From: Deltaproteobacteria bacterium RIFCSPHIGHO2_02_FULL_40_11
GTDB taxonomy: Bacteria > Bdellovibrionota > JACOXK01 > 2-02-FULL-40-11
NCBI GenBank assembly: GCA_001798105.1
Contig: MGRI01000095.1
Coordinates: 3,542-16,819 of the forward strand
DNA length: 13,278 nt
Direction: 5' to 3'
Within the stretch, counting starts at the first letter, position 1. Each line of letters starts with the position of its first letter. This document shows positions 1 to 5,383 of this stretch, in pieces. A program made the translations under genes and the position numbers. The notes below the pieces were generated by a model. The model saw only the letters and a program-made list of their open reading frames with translations, ran no database searches and was not told where the DNA came from.

Positions 1-614
1 TCTAATTTTTTTCGAAGCAGTGCACCAGTTGAAATAAAATGATCATCCAGGCTACTTGCCCAAGATTGCACCACTTGAGGATTAATTTTATCGATGACCC
101 TTAAAATCGCTTTATCCGACCAATCGGAAAGTCCAATATATCGAATTTTCCCTTCCTCTTTTAATTTTTGAAATGTCGCCAAAGCCTCTTCTAAATACAG
201 ATCGTTGGGCCCAAAGCTACAATTATGAAAATAATAAATATCAATCACATCTCGATTTAAATTTTTTAAAGATTGTTCACACTGGTGTCGAATATGAATG
301 GGATCATAGGCGTGTTCGGCCGTTCCCAAAAAATAGCCCACCTTGGTGGCAATGATAACGTCTTTTGTTTTTTCTCCCAAACTCTTTGCCAAAAGTCTCT
401 CTGCCTTGCCATTTCCATAAATATCTGCGTTATCAAAATGATTCACCCCTTGATCTAACGCAAAGTGAACGGCAGACATCACCTCTTTTTCATCCACAGC
501 TTTCCACCCACAAGGAATGCCTTGATGATTCACATTCGGGCCCCCCAATGTCCAACAGCCCAGGCTTATTTCAGACACATTTAAATTTGTACTTTTTAAG
601 TTTCTGTATTGCAT
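1..614 (-). CDS. Aldo/keto reductase, partial (C-terminus beyond left edge)
   Basis: NAD(P)H-dependent oxidoreductase of the aldo/keto reductase superfamily, expected to be cytosolic and to reduce an unidentified aldehyde or ketone. The 204 residues visible from the ATG at 614 cover roughly the first two thirds of a TIM barrel. They carry the full catalytic tetrad: D61 and Y66 in the FDNADIYG motif, K91 in IIATKVGY, and H130 in IDIYYFHN. The segment KEEGKIRYIGLSDWS (about 152-166) is the usual barrel strand after the catalytic His. No stop codon occurs before base 1, so the 3' end lies outside. The gene has no Shine-Dalgarno sequence; a promoter ends almost at its ATG. It is divergent from the NTT-like transporter gene. 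The family is certain; the substrate cannot be told. Confidence 0.93.
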   Translation of the reverse strand, partial: MQYRNLKSTNLNVSEISLGCWTLGGPNVNHQGIPCGWKAVDEKEVMSAVHFALDQGVNHFDNADIYGNGKAERLLAKSLGEKTKDVIIATKVGYFLGTAEHAYDPIHIRHQCEQSLKNLNRDVIDIYYFHNCSFGPNDLYLEEALATFQKLKEEGKIRYIGLSDWSDKAILRVIDKINPQVVQSWASSLDDHFISTGALLRKKL

Positions 615-620
615 GTTCTA

Positions 621-648
621 GTTATAACTTTTTAATCGTTGAATTCAA
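621..648 (-). promoter_or_regulatory. Predicted promoter of the aldo/keto reductase gene
   Basis: On the minus strand, TTGAAT (643-648) is followed after 16 bases by TATAAC (621-626). The predicted transcription start falls at about 615, directly at the ATG (614), which suggests a leaderless mRNA. The -35 box overlaps that of the divergent transporter promoter. Prediction by eye only. Confidence 0.5.
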
Positions 649-667
649 GGTGAATTCGATCTATATA
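639..667 (+). promoter_or_regulatory. Predicted promoter of the NTT-like transporter gene
   Basis: TTGAAT (639-644) and TATATA (662-667) are separated by 17 bases. The predicted transcription start is near 674 and the ATG is at 680, so the leader would be only about 6 bases. No Shine-Dalgarno sequence is present. The -35 box forms half of the palindrome TTGAATTCAA (639-648) shared with the divergent promoter. Confidence 0.5.
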
Positions 668-679
668 AACCCTCTTACG

Positions 680-1909
680 ATGTCTCAAAAAACAAAAATT
701 CTAGGCGCACTCTTCATTGCACTTGCTTCGGCATCTGTGCTTGGGAGTTATGAAATGGTTCGAAGCCCGACCACCGTTTTATTTAAAGCAACGTTTGGCA
801 CACACTATTTGCCGGTTGTAATGGCCATCATTCCTTTGGCCGTAATTGCGGTTGTTTATCTTTATGGGATTTTGCTCTCTTATCTGGGGCCCAGAAAAAC
901 ACTTTTTACAACAACCCTGGGGTCTGCGGTCATCATCGGCCTTTCTTATTGGGCACATCACGCTGGATTTAAATTTGCCAGCGCCTTTTTATATGTTTTT
1001 AGACAAGCTTATATTGTCATTCTCATTGAACAGTATTGGTCTTTTATTAATTCCACTTTCGATCAAAAAATAGCACGAAAGTTAAATGGCCCCATTGCAG
1101 GCATCAGTTCGATTGGGGCTGTCTTAGGCGGTATTTTTGTTGGGAAATATGCCCAGAATTTTGGAGCTGCCGAACTTATTTTAGGCGCAAGCGTCTTTTT
1201 ACTTCCCGCTGCTTTTCTCTCCGATATTGCTTACCGAATCTGTGGCGAACCGAAAGCTTCACACACAGAACAAGAAGGCAAAAAGGGACATTTGCATTTA
1301 AGTCTTTTTAAAACCTCTCCCCTTTTAAGCTTACTTTTCGGAATCATTCTTACCACGCAAATGTTTTCTGTTTTTTTAAGTTTAATTTTTCAAAATATTT
1401 TGCAAGACATGATCCCAAACGTAAACGCCCAAACGGCCTACTTGGGAAATTTTTATGCCACGGTGAATGGCGTCGCTGCATTTTTCCAGTTTATTGCAGC
1501 CCCGATTTTCATGAGTATTTTCCCCATTCACATCATTCATCTTGCAATCCCCTTGCTGCATCTTGTGATGGCGGGGCTTTTGATGTATTCGCCCACGCTG
1601 GCTTTGGCAGGCGCCGCTTTTTTAATTTTTAAATCTGTGGATTATTCTATTTTTCGCGCTTCTAAAGAAGTGCTCTACATCCCGCTTTCTTTTGATGCCA
1701 GATATCGCGCCAAAGAAATGATTGATGTCTTTGGCTACCGCTTTGGAAAAGGAGCAACTTCACTTGGGATTACGCTCATTCAAAGTGCTGGATTGATTTT
1801 AACGCCCTTTTTTACGTGGGGAGCTCTCATGGCAACAGCACTTTGGGTGGGGCTGATTTTCCCAATTGTAAAATACATGCCACGACGGATGAAGGAACCG
1901 ACTGTTTAA
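680..1909 (+). CDS. NTT/TLC-type (ATP/ADP translocase-like) 12-helix membrane protein
   Basis: Predicted inner-membrane carrier of the major facilitator fold, nearest to nucleotide transporters of the ATP/ADP translocase family. The 409 residues show about 12 hydrophobic helices: six up to about 185, a charged loop at 186-210, then six more. Family-like segments are EQYWSFINSTF (117-127), and at 318-358 KSVDYSIFRASKEVLYIPLS followed by RAKEMIDVFGYRFGKG. The latter resembles the family block with a K...YIPL...K..iDv...R.gK pattern. It is shorter than the roughly 500-residue transporters of intracellular parasites, so a role in ATP import is not proven; nucleotides or an unrelated solute are possible. 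The open frame extends back to 365, but that part is antisense to the aldo/keto reductase, so I start at the ATG at 680, just after a promoter. Its stop codon overlaps that of rpmB by 4 bases. Confidence 0.8.
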   Translation: MSQKTKILGALFIALASASVLGSYEMVRSPTTVLFKATFGTHYLPVVMAIIPLAVIAVVYLYGILLSYLGPRKTLFTTTLGSAVIIGLSYWAHHAGFKFASAFLYVFRQAYIVILIEQYWSFINSTFDQKIARKLNGPIAGISSIGAVLGGIFVGKYAQNFGAAELILGASVFLLPAAFLSDIAYRICGEPKASHTEQEGKKGHLHLSLFKTSPLLSLLFGIILTTQMFSVFLSLIFQNILQDMIPNVNAQTAYLGNFYATVNGVAAFFQFIAAPIFMSIFPIHIIHLAIPLLHLVMAGLLMYSPTLALAGAAFLIFKSVDYSIFRASKEVLYIPLSFDARYRAKEMIDVFGYRFGKGATSLGITLIQSAGLILTPFFTWGALMATALWVGLIFPIVKYMPRRMKEPTV

Positions 1910-2178
1910 TTTTGAAGGGCTTTACGCAACAATTGAAGTTTGTGTGAAAAGTTTTTTGAATTGCCTCTCAGCAATGCTTGAGAAAATCCACCCAGTTTAT
2001 CAATGGTACGCATGGCGTTCGAAGTAACACGCACACGAACCGTACGATTTAATTCAGGAATAAAAAATCTTTTTGAACGCATATTTGGGTTTTGACGCGT
2101 TCTGGTTTTATTATTTGCGTGGCTTACCTGATTTCCTTTCAGGGGCCGAATACCTGTAAATTCACAAACTTGTGCCAT
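1906..2178 (-). CDS. rpmB: 50S ribosomal protein L28
   Basis: Structural protein of the large ribosomal subunit. The 90 residues begin with the typical L28 pattern: MAQVCEFTGIRP, then GNQVSHANNKTRTRQNPN, and the basic segment VRVRVTSNAMRTIDKLGG in the middle. It is about a dozen residues longer than the 77-78 residues of the E. coli protein, with the extra length at the C-terminus (after about residue 75). It follows rpmG by 10 bases on the same strand, so the two are almost surely cotranscribed; L28 and L33 genes are neighbours in many bacteria. A weak AGGT lies before the ATG and overlaps the end of rpmG. The 3' end overlaps the last 4 bases of the convergent transporter gene. Confidence 0.96.
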   Translation of the reverse strand: MAQVCEFTGIRPLKGNQVSHANNKTRTRQNPNMRSKRFFIPELNRTVRVRVTSNAMRTIDKLGGFSQALLRGNSKNFSHKLQLLRKALQN

Positions 2179-2188
2179 GTCTTTTTAC

Positions 2189-2359
2189 CTAATTCTTTTT
2201 CGGGTTGGGCATTTTCTTTTCTTTAAACTCCACATGCTTTCGAACAACCGGATCATATTTTTTTAGACTTAGCTTCTCCGTCGAAATCTTTTTATTCTTC
2301 GTTGTGTAATAGCTAAACCCTGTTCCCGCCGTGGATTCTAATCGTATAATCTCTCTCAT
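2189..2359 (-). CDS. rpmG: 50S ribosomal protein L33 (zinc-free form)
   Basis: Small structural protein of the large ribosomal subunit, 56 residues. It starts MREIIRLESTAGTGFSYYTT and continues with KNKKISTEKLSLKKYDPVVR and a basic tail. This matches the gamma-proteobacterial L33 pattern (AGTG.fY.TTKNK, KLelkKyDP). None of the four zinc-binding cysteines of the C+ form is present, so it is the zinc-independent (C-) type. The gene lies between the tRNA-Val gene (51 bases upstream) and rpmB (10 bases downstream). No Shine-Dalgarno sequence is seen, and no other in-frame start exists before an upstream stop. The three genes are probably one transcript with the tRNA cut out by processing. Confidence 0.94.
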   Translation of the reverse strand: MREIIRLESTAGTGFSYYTTKNKKISTEKLSLKKYDPVVRKHVEFKEKKMPNPKKN

Positions 2360-2410
2360 AAGAAGCTTTGGTTTTAGCGGGTTTGTACTTTAAAATCAAT
2401 CATTTTTTTA

Positions 2411-2485
2411 TGGTGCGCGGTGCAGGTCTCGAACCTGCGGCCTCTGCCGTGTGAAGGCAGCGCTCTACCGCTGAGCTAACCGCGC
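2411..2485 (-). tRNA. tRNA-Val (anticodon CAC)
   Basis: Full cloverleaf on the minus strand. The acceptor stem GCGCGGT pairs perfectly with ACCGCGC. The D arm is GCTC/GAGC, the anticodon stem CTGCC/GGCAG with loop TTCACAC, and the T arm GCAGG-TTCGAGA-CCTGC. The anticodon is CAC, which reads the valine codon GUG. The 3' CCA (2411-2413) is encoded. No terminator is visible before rpmG, 51 bases downstream, so cotranscription with the ribosomal protein genes is likely. Confidence 0.97.
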
Positions 2486-2500
2486 AAAAAAACCGTTCTA

Positions 2501-2530
2501 TCCATAACTTAAGCCACCCCTTCCAGTCAA
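2501..2530 (-). promoter_or_regulatory. Predicted promoter of tRNA-Val-rpmG-rpmB
   Basis: On the minus strand, TTGACT (2525-2530) is followed after 18 bases by TATGGA (2501-2506), giving a start near 2494, about 9 bases before the mature tRNA. The -35 box is good; the -10 box is weak. The site begins right after the stop codon of the upstream ATPase gene. Confidence 0.4.
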
Positions 2531-2533
2531 TCA

Positions 2534-3757
2534 TCACACCAATTTTCTTAAAAATTGGCTCATAGGCATCGTATATACCTTCCCCCCAACCATCTCGTGA
2601 CACCTTATCTCTTTACCAGACAAAAGAAGTTGAACCCCCGTATTGCAAGGAAGCATTGGAAGGAATTTTTTCCAAGCAGGTACAGGTTGATGGCTTTGAC
2701 TTTTAACCTCAATGGGCAACCACGGTTCCTTTTCTCGCGTAATCAAAAAATCAATTTCTTCCTTTTCTTTATTTCTTAAATAGTGAAGTTCGAAAAGCCC
2801 TTCTCCCGTGTCTGTCCAAAAATGACAGGCCTTCAAAAGATGACAAGCAACTAAATTTTCTAACCTACTTCCCTGAGATTTTATTTCACTATAATCCCAA
2901 AGGTAAAGTTTGTTTTCTTTTTTTAAAGATCGTTTAATTGATTTACTATAAGGTGAAATACGAAAAATATAAAAAAGTTCTGAAAGCATATGAAGCCATC
3001 GTTTAACAGTATCAAAACTCACTTCTAAATCTTCCCGTAAAGAATTAATACTGAGCAAAGAACCAACACGTTCAGGAAGCAAAGCGGCTAACATTTCAAT
3101 TTGACTCAGTTCTGGAATGCGACTTAAATCTCGCACATCTTCTCGAATAACCTTTTCCACTCTATTTTGTCGCCAGAGACGTGCTTTTTTTATATCTTGC
3201 TGTAAGATCGGCTGTGGAAATCCTCCAAACATTAAAAGCGCATTCAATATAGAACGGGCTTCTTGAGTCGGCCTAGAAACATCCTCTAAAATCATTTGAA
3301 AAAACTGATCCGGCTTGGATGGTAACGACTTTAACAATTCTGCCAAACTAAAAGGATGGAGCCTAAAATGATAATATCTTCCCAAAAGGCTATCTCCCCC
3401 TTTTTTATACACATTTAACCGTGCACTTCCCGTAACAAGAATATCTGCCGGTGTTGTAAGGGTATCAAAAACACCCTTCAACGACCGCTTCCATCCTTTC
3501 GCCTTGTGGATTTCATCTAAAATAATTAAGGGGATTTTTCTTTTTGGAATACCTTGAATAATATTTTTGGGGTTTTTTGCCCACAAACGACGAAACTCTA
3601 TGTCATCCCAATTAAAATAGTTTCCGACCTCATAGGTTTGAAGATAAAGCTTCGCAAGGGTCGTTTTACCACACTGCCTGGGACCTGAAAGAAAGGCCAT
3701 TTTATGGTCCAAAAATGCAATATCTTTAATCCAAGGCGTAAGGTAGCGTTGTCGCAT
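2534..3757 (-). CDS. AAA+ ATPase with C-terminal DUF4143 (PD-(D/E)xK-like) domain
   Basis: ATPase of a widespread accessory-gene family whose cellular role is not established. The 407 residues hold an N-terminal P-loop domain: Walker A GPRQCGKT (25-32), Walker B LIILDE (77-82), a sensor-like VTGSARL (108-114) and the family block GRYYHFRLHPFSLAE (126-140). The C-terminal DUF4143 region, about 190-360, carries a nuclease-like signature: E334 and D336 in EEIDFLI, and E350 and K352 in PIEVKS. Whether it cuts DNA is unknown. Length is normal for the family and no frame damage is seen. It ends in two consecutive TGA codons. It is flanked by housekeeping genes but has its own promoter, overlapped by inverted repeats, and appears leaderless, which fits a mobile single-gene cassette under autoregulation. 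Family call sure; function open. Confidence 0.9.
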   Translation of the reverse strand: MRQRYLTPWIKDIAFLDHKMAFLSGPRQCGKTTLAKLYLQTYEVGNYFNWDDIEFRRLWAKNPKNIIQGIPKRKIPLIILDEIHKAKGWKRSLKGVFDTLTTPADILVTGSARLNVYKKGGDSLLGRYYHFRLHPFSLAELLKSLPSKPDQFFQMILEDVSRPTQEARSILNALLMFGGFPQPILQQDIKKARLWRQNRVEKVIREDVRDLSRIPELSQIEMLAALLPERVGSLLSINSLREDLEVSFDTVKRWLHMLSELFYIFRISPYSKSIKRSLKKENKLYLWDYSEIKSQGSRLENLVACHLLKACHFWTDTGEGLFELHYLRNKEKEEIDFLITREKEPWLPIEVKSQSHQPVPAWKKFLPMLPCNTGVQLLLSGKEIRCHEMVGGKVYTMPMSQFLRKLV

Positions 3758-3763
3758 ATGACT

Positions 3764-3792
3764 ATATTACGATCAGATACGAATAAAGTCAA
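3764..3792 (-). promoter_or_regulatory. Predicted promoter of the DUF4143 ATPase gene (leaderless)
   Basis: On the minus strand, TTGACT (3787-3792) and TAATAT (3764-3769) are exactly 17 bases apart, one of the best promoter matches in the window. Six bases separate the -10 box from the ATG (3757), so transcription should start on or next to the A of ATG. No Shine-Dalgarno sequence exists. Confidence 0.6.
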
Positions 3793-3806
3793 TATCTGAC
3801 TTTATT
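3773..3806. promoter_or_regulatory. Nested inverted repeats over the ATPase promoter (candidate operator)
   Basis: AATAAAGTCA (3782-3791) and TGACTTTATT (3797-3806) form a perfect 10-bp inverted repeat with a 5-base centre that covers the -35 box. A second pair, TCAGATA (3773-3779) and TATCTGA (3793-3799), interlocks with it and brackets the spacer. The position suggests binding of a repressor, perhaps the gene's own product; no DNA-binding partner is encoded next to it. No T-run follows on either strand, so a terminator is less likely. Confidence 0.5.
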
Positions 3807-3840
3807 TTGGTCTAATGTGAATTTGTACAGATTTCGCAAC

Positions 3841-4548
3841 TTAAGCAATGGGCTGGTGTGGACGCACTTCCGCCGGGTTAAAGGTAATGACCTCGGCCAA
3901 ATTTCCCTTCCCATTCATTTTATGTTCCTCTTGCTTGCTGAGGGTTTCGTACACCAAGTCTGCCACGCGGTCGAGATCATTTTTTCGGCTCACCACATTT
4001 AAGTTTTCCGTATCCACAATCAAAACACGGCCGAGCTTGTAATTTTTCACCCATTCTTCATACCGCTGATTGAGTCTTTCAAGATAAGGTCGTGGGATTT
4101 CTTTTTCACAACTTCTTCCCCGGCTACGAATTCTGTGTTGAAGGGTATCCACAGAAGCTCTCAAATAAATTAAAAGATCCGGGGATTTTAAGTAACTGGT
4201 CATGCAATAAAACAAAGAAAGATAATTTCTGTAATCTCTCTCATCAAATTTCCCTTCGTAATACAAATTCCTGGAAAAAACTTCTGCATCTTCGTAAATC
4301 GATCGGTCTTGAATCACAGTTTGGGGTTCTTCAATCATTCTTTTATGATGTTCAAATCGTTTGGATAGGAAAAAAACTTGTAAATGAAACGCCCAATTTT
4401 TCATATTCTCATAAAAATCAGAAAGATAGGGATTTGTATCGACCACTTCATAATAAGGCTGCCATCCAAATCGGCTCGACAAAAGCCCGGTTAATGTCGA
4501 TTTCCCAACCCCAATATTGCCTGCAATCGCAATAAATTTCTTTTTCAC
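3841..4548 (-). CDS. Deoxynucleoside kinase, deoxycytidine/deoxyadenosine kinase (Dck)-like
   Basis: Cytosolic salvage enzyme expected to phosphorylate a deoxynucleoside, probably deoxycytidine and/or deoxyadenosine, to its 5'-monophosphate. In the 235 residues are the P-loop GNIGVGKST (10-18), E34 before the DTNPYLSDFYENMKNW segment, the DRS motif (81-83) in QDRSIYEDAEVF, and a LID-like RGRSCEKEIPRPYLERLNQRYEEW (143-166, charged). QDRSIYED matches the B. subtilis Dck type as I remember it. A tail of about 30 residues after 205 is unlike the family core. The start is GTG at 4548, overlapping the stop of the dgk-like gene (GTGA). A strong GGAGG stands 7 bases upstream inside that gene, so translation is coupled. 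Specificity cannot be proved from sequence. Confidence 0.88.
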   Translation of the reverse strand: MKKKFIAIAGNIGVGKSTLTGLLSSRFGWQPYYEVVDTNPYLSDFYENMKNWAFHLQVFFLSKRFEHHKRMIEEPQTVIQDRSIYEDAEVFSRNLYYEGKFDERDYRNYLSLFYCMTSYLKSPDLLIYLRASVDTLQHRIRSRGRSCEKEIPRPYLERLNQRYEEWVKNYKLGRVLIVDTENLNVVSRKNDLDRVADLVYETLSKQEEHKMNGKGNLAEVITFNPAEVRPHQPIA

Positions 4549-5201
4549 AACACGTCCTCCTTCATCCTGGGTCTGACCCCATATCGTTTTTTTGTTTTAC
4601 TTAAAACCAAATCCTTAATTTTTGAATACGTCTGTCGATTAAACACAAAATCCATGTCTGAAGCGTCAATGGTTAAAACTTCTGTTTCATCATACTGCTT
4701 AAAAAAATCGTCATATTTTTGAACCAGTTTTTGAATATAATCTCGCTGCATTTGACGCTCAAAAGAACGGTCCCTGAGCTGAATACGACGTAAAAGGCTC
4801 TCTGTGTCTGCTTTTAAATAGATAATTAAATCTGGAATGGCGACCCTTCGATTTAACGGACGATAAACAGAATCGAAAATTTCTAAATCCTCTTGGTTTA
4901 AGGTAATGCCTGCAAAAATTCTGTTTTTGGCGAACAGGTAATCAGAAATCAATAAATGGGTGGAGTGCAAAAGCTCATCCACCAGTTCTCGCTGCTGCCG
5001 AAACCGGGATAATAAAAAAAATGTTTCGGTATTAAAGGCATTGGCTTGAATATCTTTATAAAACCCACCCACCAAAAATGGATTTTCTTCCACAATTTCC
5101 AGGTAAGTTTTTGCAGATAAATCTTTAGAAAGGAGTTCCACCAACGTGGTTTTACCCACGCCAATGACACCTTCTATAACGATATATCGATAGGAACTCA
5201 C
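4545..5201 (-). CDS. Deoxynucleoside kinase, deoxyguanosine kinase (Dgk)-like
   Basis: Cytosolic salvage kinase, probably forming dGMP from deoxyguanosine. The 218 residues contain the P-loop GVIGVGKTT (11-19), the segment EIVEENPFL (35-43), then SDYLFAKNRIF (86-96) where the Dck paralogue has DRS. DY in this place is what I recall from B. subtilis Dgk, so the two genes look like a Dgk/Dck pair such as Bacillus and lactobacilli use. A LID-like LRDRSFERQ follows at 142-150. The start is GTG at 5201, forced by an upstream in-frame stop and by the P-loop position; no Shine-Dalgarno sequence is seen. The last residues, YGVRPRM, are encoded by a GGGGTCAGACCC repeat, so the C-terminus may have been formed by a repeat insertion. 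Confidence 0.87.
   Translation of the reverse strand: MSSYRYIVIEGVIGVGKTTLVELLSKDLSAKTYLEIVEENPFLVGGFYKDIQANAFNTETFFLLSRFRQQRELVDELLHSTHLLISDYLFAKNRIFAGITLNQEDLEIFDSVYRPLNRRVAIPDLIIYLKADTESLLRRIQLRDRSFERQMQRDYIQKLVQKYDDFFKQYDETEVLTIDASDMDFVFNRQTYSKIKDLVLSKTKKRYGVRPRMKEDVL
4556..4560 (-). promoter_or_regulatory. Shine-Dalgarno site of the dck-like gene
   Basis: GGAGG on the minus strand, 7 bases before the GTG at 4548, inside the last codons of the dgk-like gene. It settles the GTG start and supports translational coupling. Confidence 0.8.
4569..4580 (-). repeat. GGGGTCAGACCC repeat unit inside the dgk-like gene
   Basis: On the minus strand GGGGTCAGACCC encodes part of the kinase C-terminus (GVRP). 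Its first nine bases, and 11 of 12 overall, match the ends of the large palindrome at 5264-5310 (GGGGTCAGATCCC). GGGTC/GACCC is itself a small inverted repeat. It looks like a degenerate copy of a REP-type element. Confidence 0.5.
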
Positions 5202-5211
5202 AACGTGAGTT
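5195..5211. repeat. Small inverted repeat over the dgk-like start codon
   Basis: AACTCAC (5195-5201) and GTGAGTT (5205-5211) are a perfect 7-bp pair with a 3-base loop; the GTG start codon (5199-5201) lies within one arm. It could be an operator or a start-masking hairpin if the mRNA begins far enough upstream. Confidence 0.4.
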
Positions 5212-5213
5212 TG

Positions 5214-5242
5214 ATCTTAAAAAAAACTGGAAGCGAGTTCAA
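5214..5242 (-). promoter_or_regulatory. Predicted promoter of the dgk-dck kinase operon
   Basis: On the minus strand TTGAAC (5237-5242) and TAAGAT (5214-5219) are 17 bases apart, the spacer being T-rich. The start site would be near 5207, about 6 bases before the GTG. Both boxes match the consensus only 4 of 6. Confidence 0.4.
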
Positions 5243-5263
5243 CTTATTTCGAAGAACAAAAAC

Positions 5264-5310
5264 GGGGTCAGATCCCTTAGCATAAAAAATATGCTAAGGG
5301 ATCTGACCCC
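5264..5310. repeat. Perfect 21-bp inverted repeat (REP/MITE-like; possible terminator)
   Basis: Arms 5264-5284 and 5290-5310 are perfect reverse complements around an AAAAA loop, with GGGGTCAGATCCC at each outer end. On the minus strand the hairpin is followed by GTTTTTGTT, so it could end transcripts of the exported-protein gene before the kinase promoter. The GGGGTCAGA end is a type of motif I know from REP-like elements mobilised by Y1 (RAYT) transposases; no such transposase is in the window. Confidence 0.8.
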
Positions 5311-5315
5311 AATGC

Positions 5316-5350
5316 ACAAACGTCGGGCACATTGCATACCCGACGTTTGT
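5316..5350. repeat. 12-bp inverted repeat hairpin downstream of the exported-protein gene
   Basis: ACAAACGTCGGG (5316-5327) and CCCGACGTTTGT (5339-5350) are perfect reverse complements with an 11-base loop. It lies 34 bases after the stop of the exported-protein gene and 5 bases from the larger palindrome. No clear T-run follows on either strand, so termination is uncertain. Confidence 0.7.
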
Positions 5351-5383
5351 AAGTGTTTGTGTATCGTTGTGTTATTTGATGCG

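Noticed and set aside
365..679. In-frame N-terminal extension of the NTT-like transporter (about 105 residues)
   Set aside because: The stretch is antisense to the clearly coding aldo/keto reductase (1-614), has no transporter-like sequence, and lies upstream of the promoter that leads to the ATG at 680.
2411..2485. tRNA-Val as an attachment site for an integrated island containing the ATPase
   Set aside because: No integrase and no direct repeat of the tRNA 3' end were seen; the ATPase lies on the 5' side of the tRNA gene.
2539..2558. Inverted repeat CCAATTTT/AAAATTGG as terminator of the ATPase gene
   Set aside because: It is AT-rich, lies inside the last codons of the gene, and no T-run follows on the minus strand.
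2400..2603. Minus-strand open frame of 67 codons
   Set aside because: It runs through the tRNA-Val gene and the 3' end of the ATPase gene; its composition comes from those.
4092..4535. Plus-strand open frame of 147 codons
   Set aside because: Antisense to the dck-like kinase, whose motifs are intact; no family resemblance.
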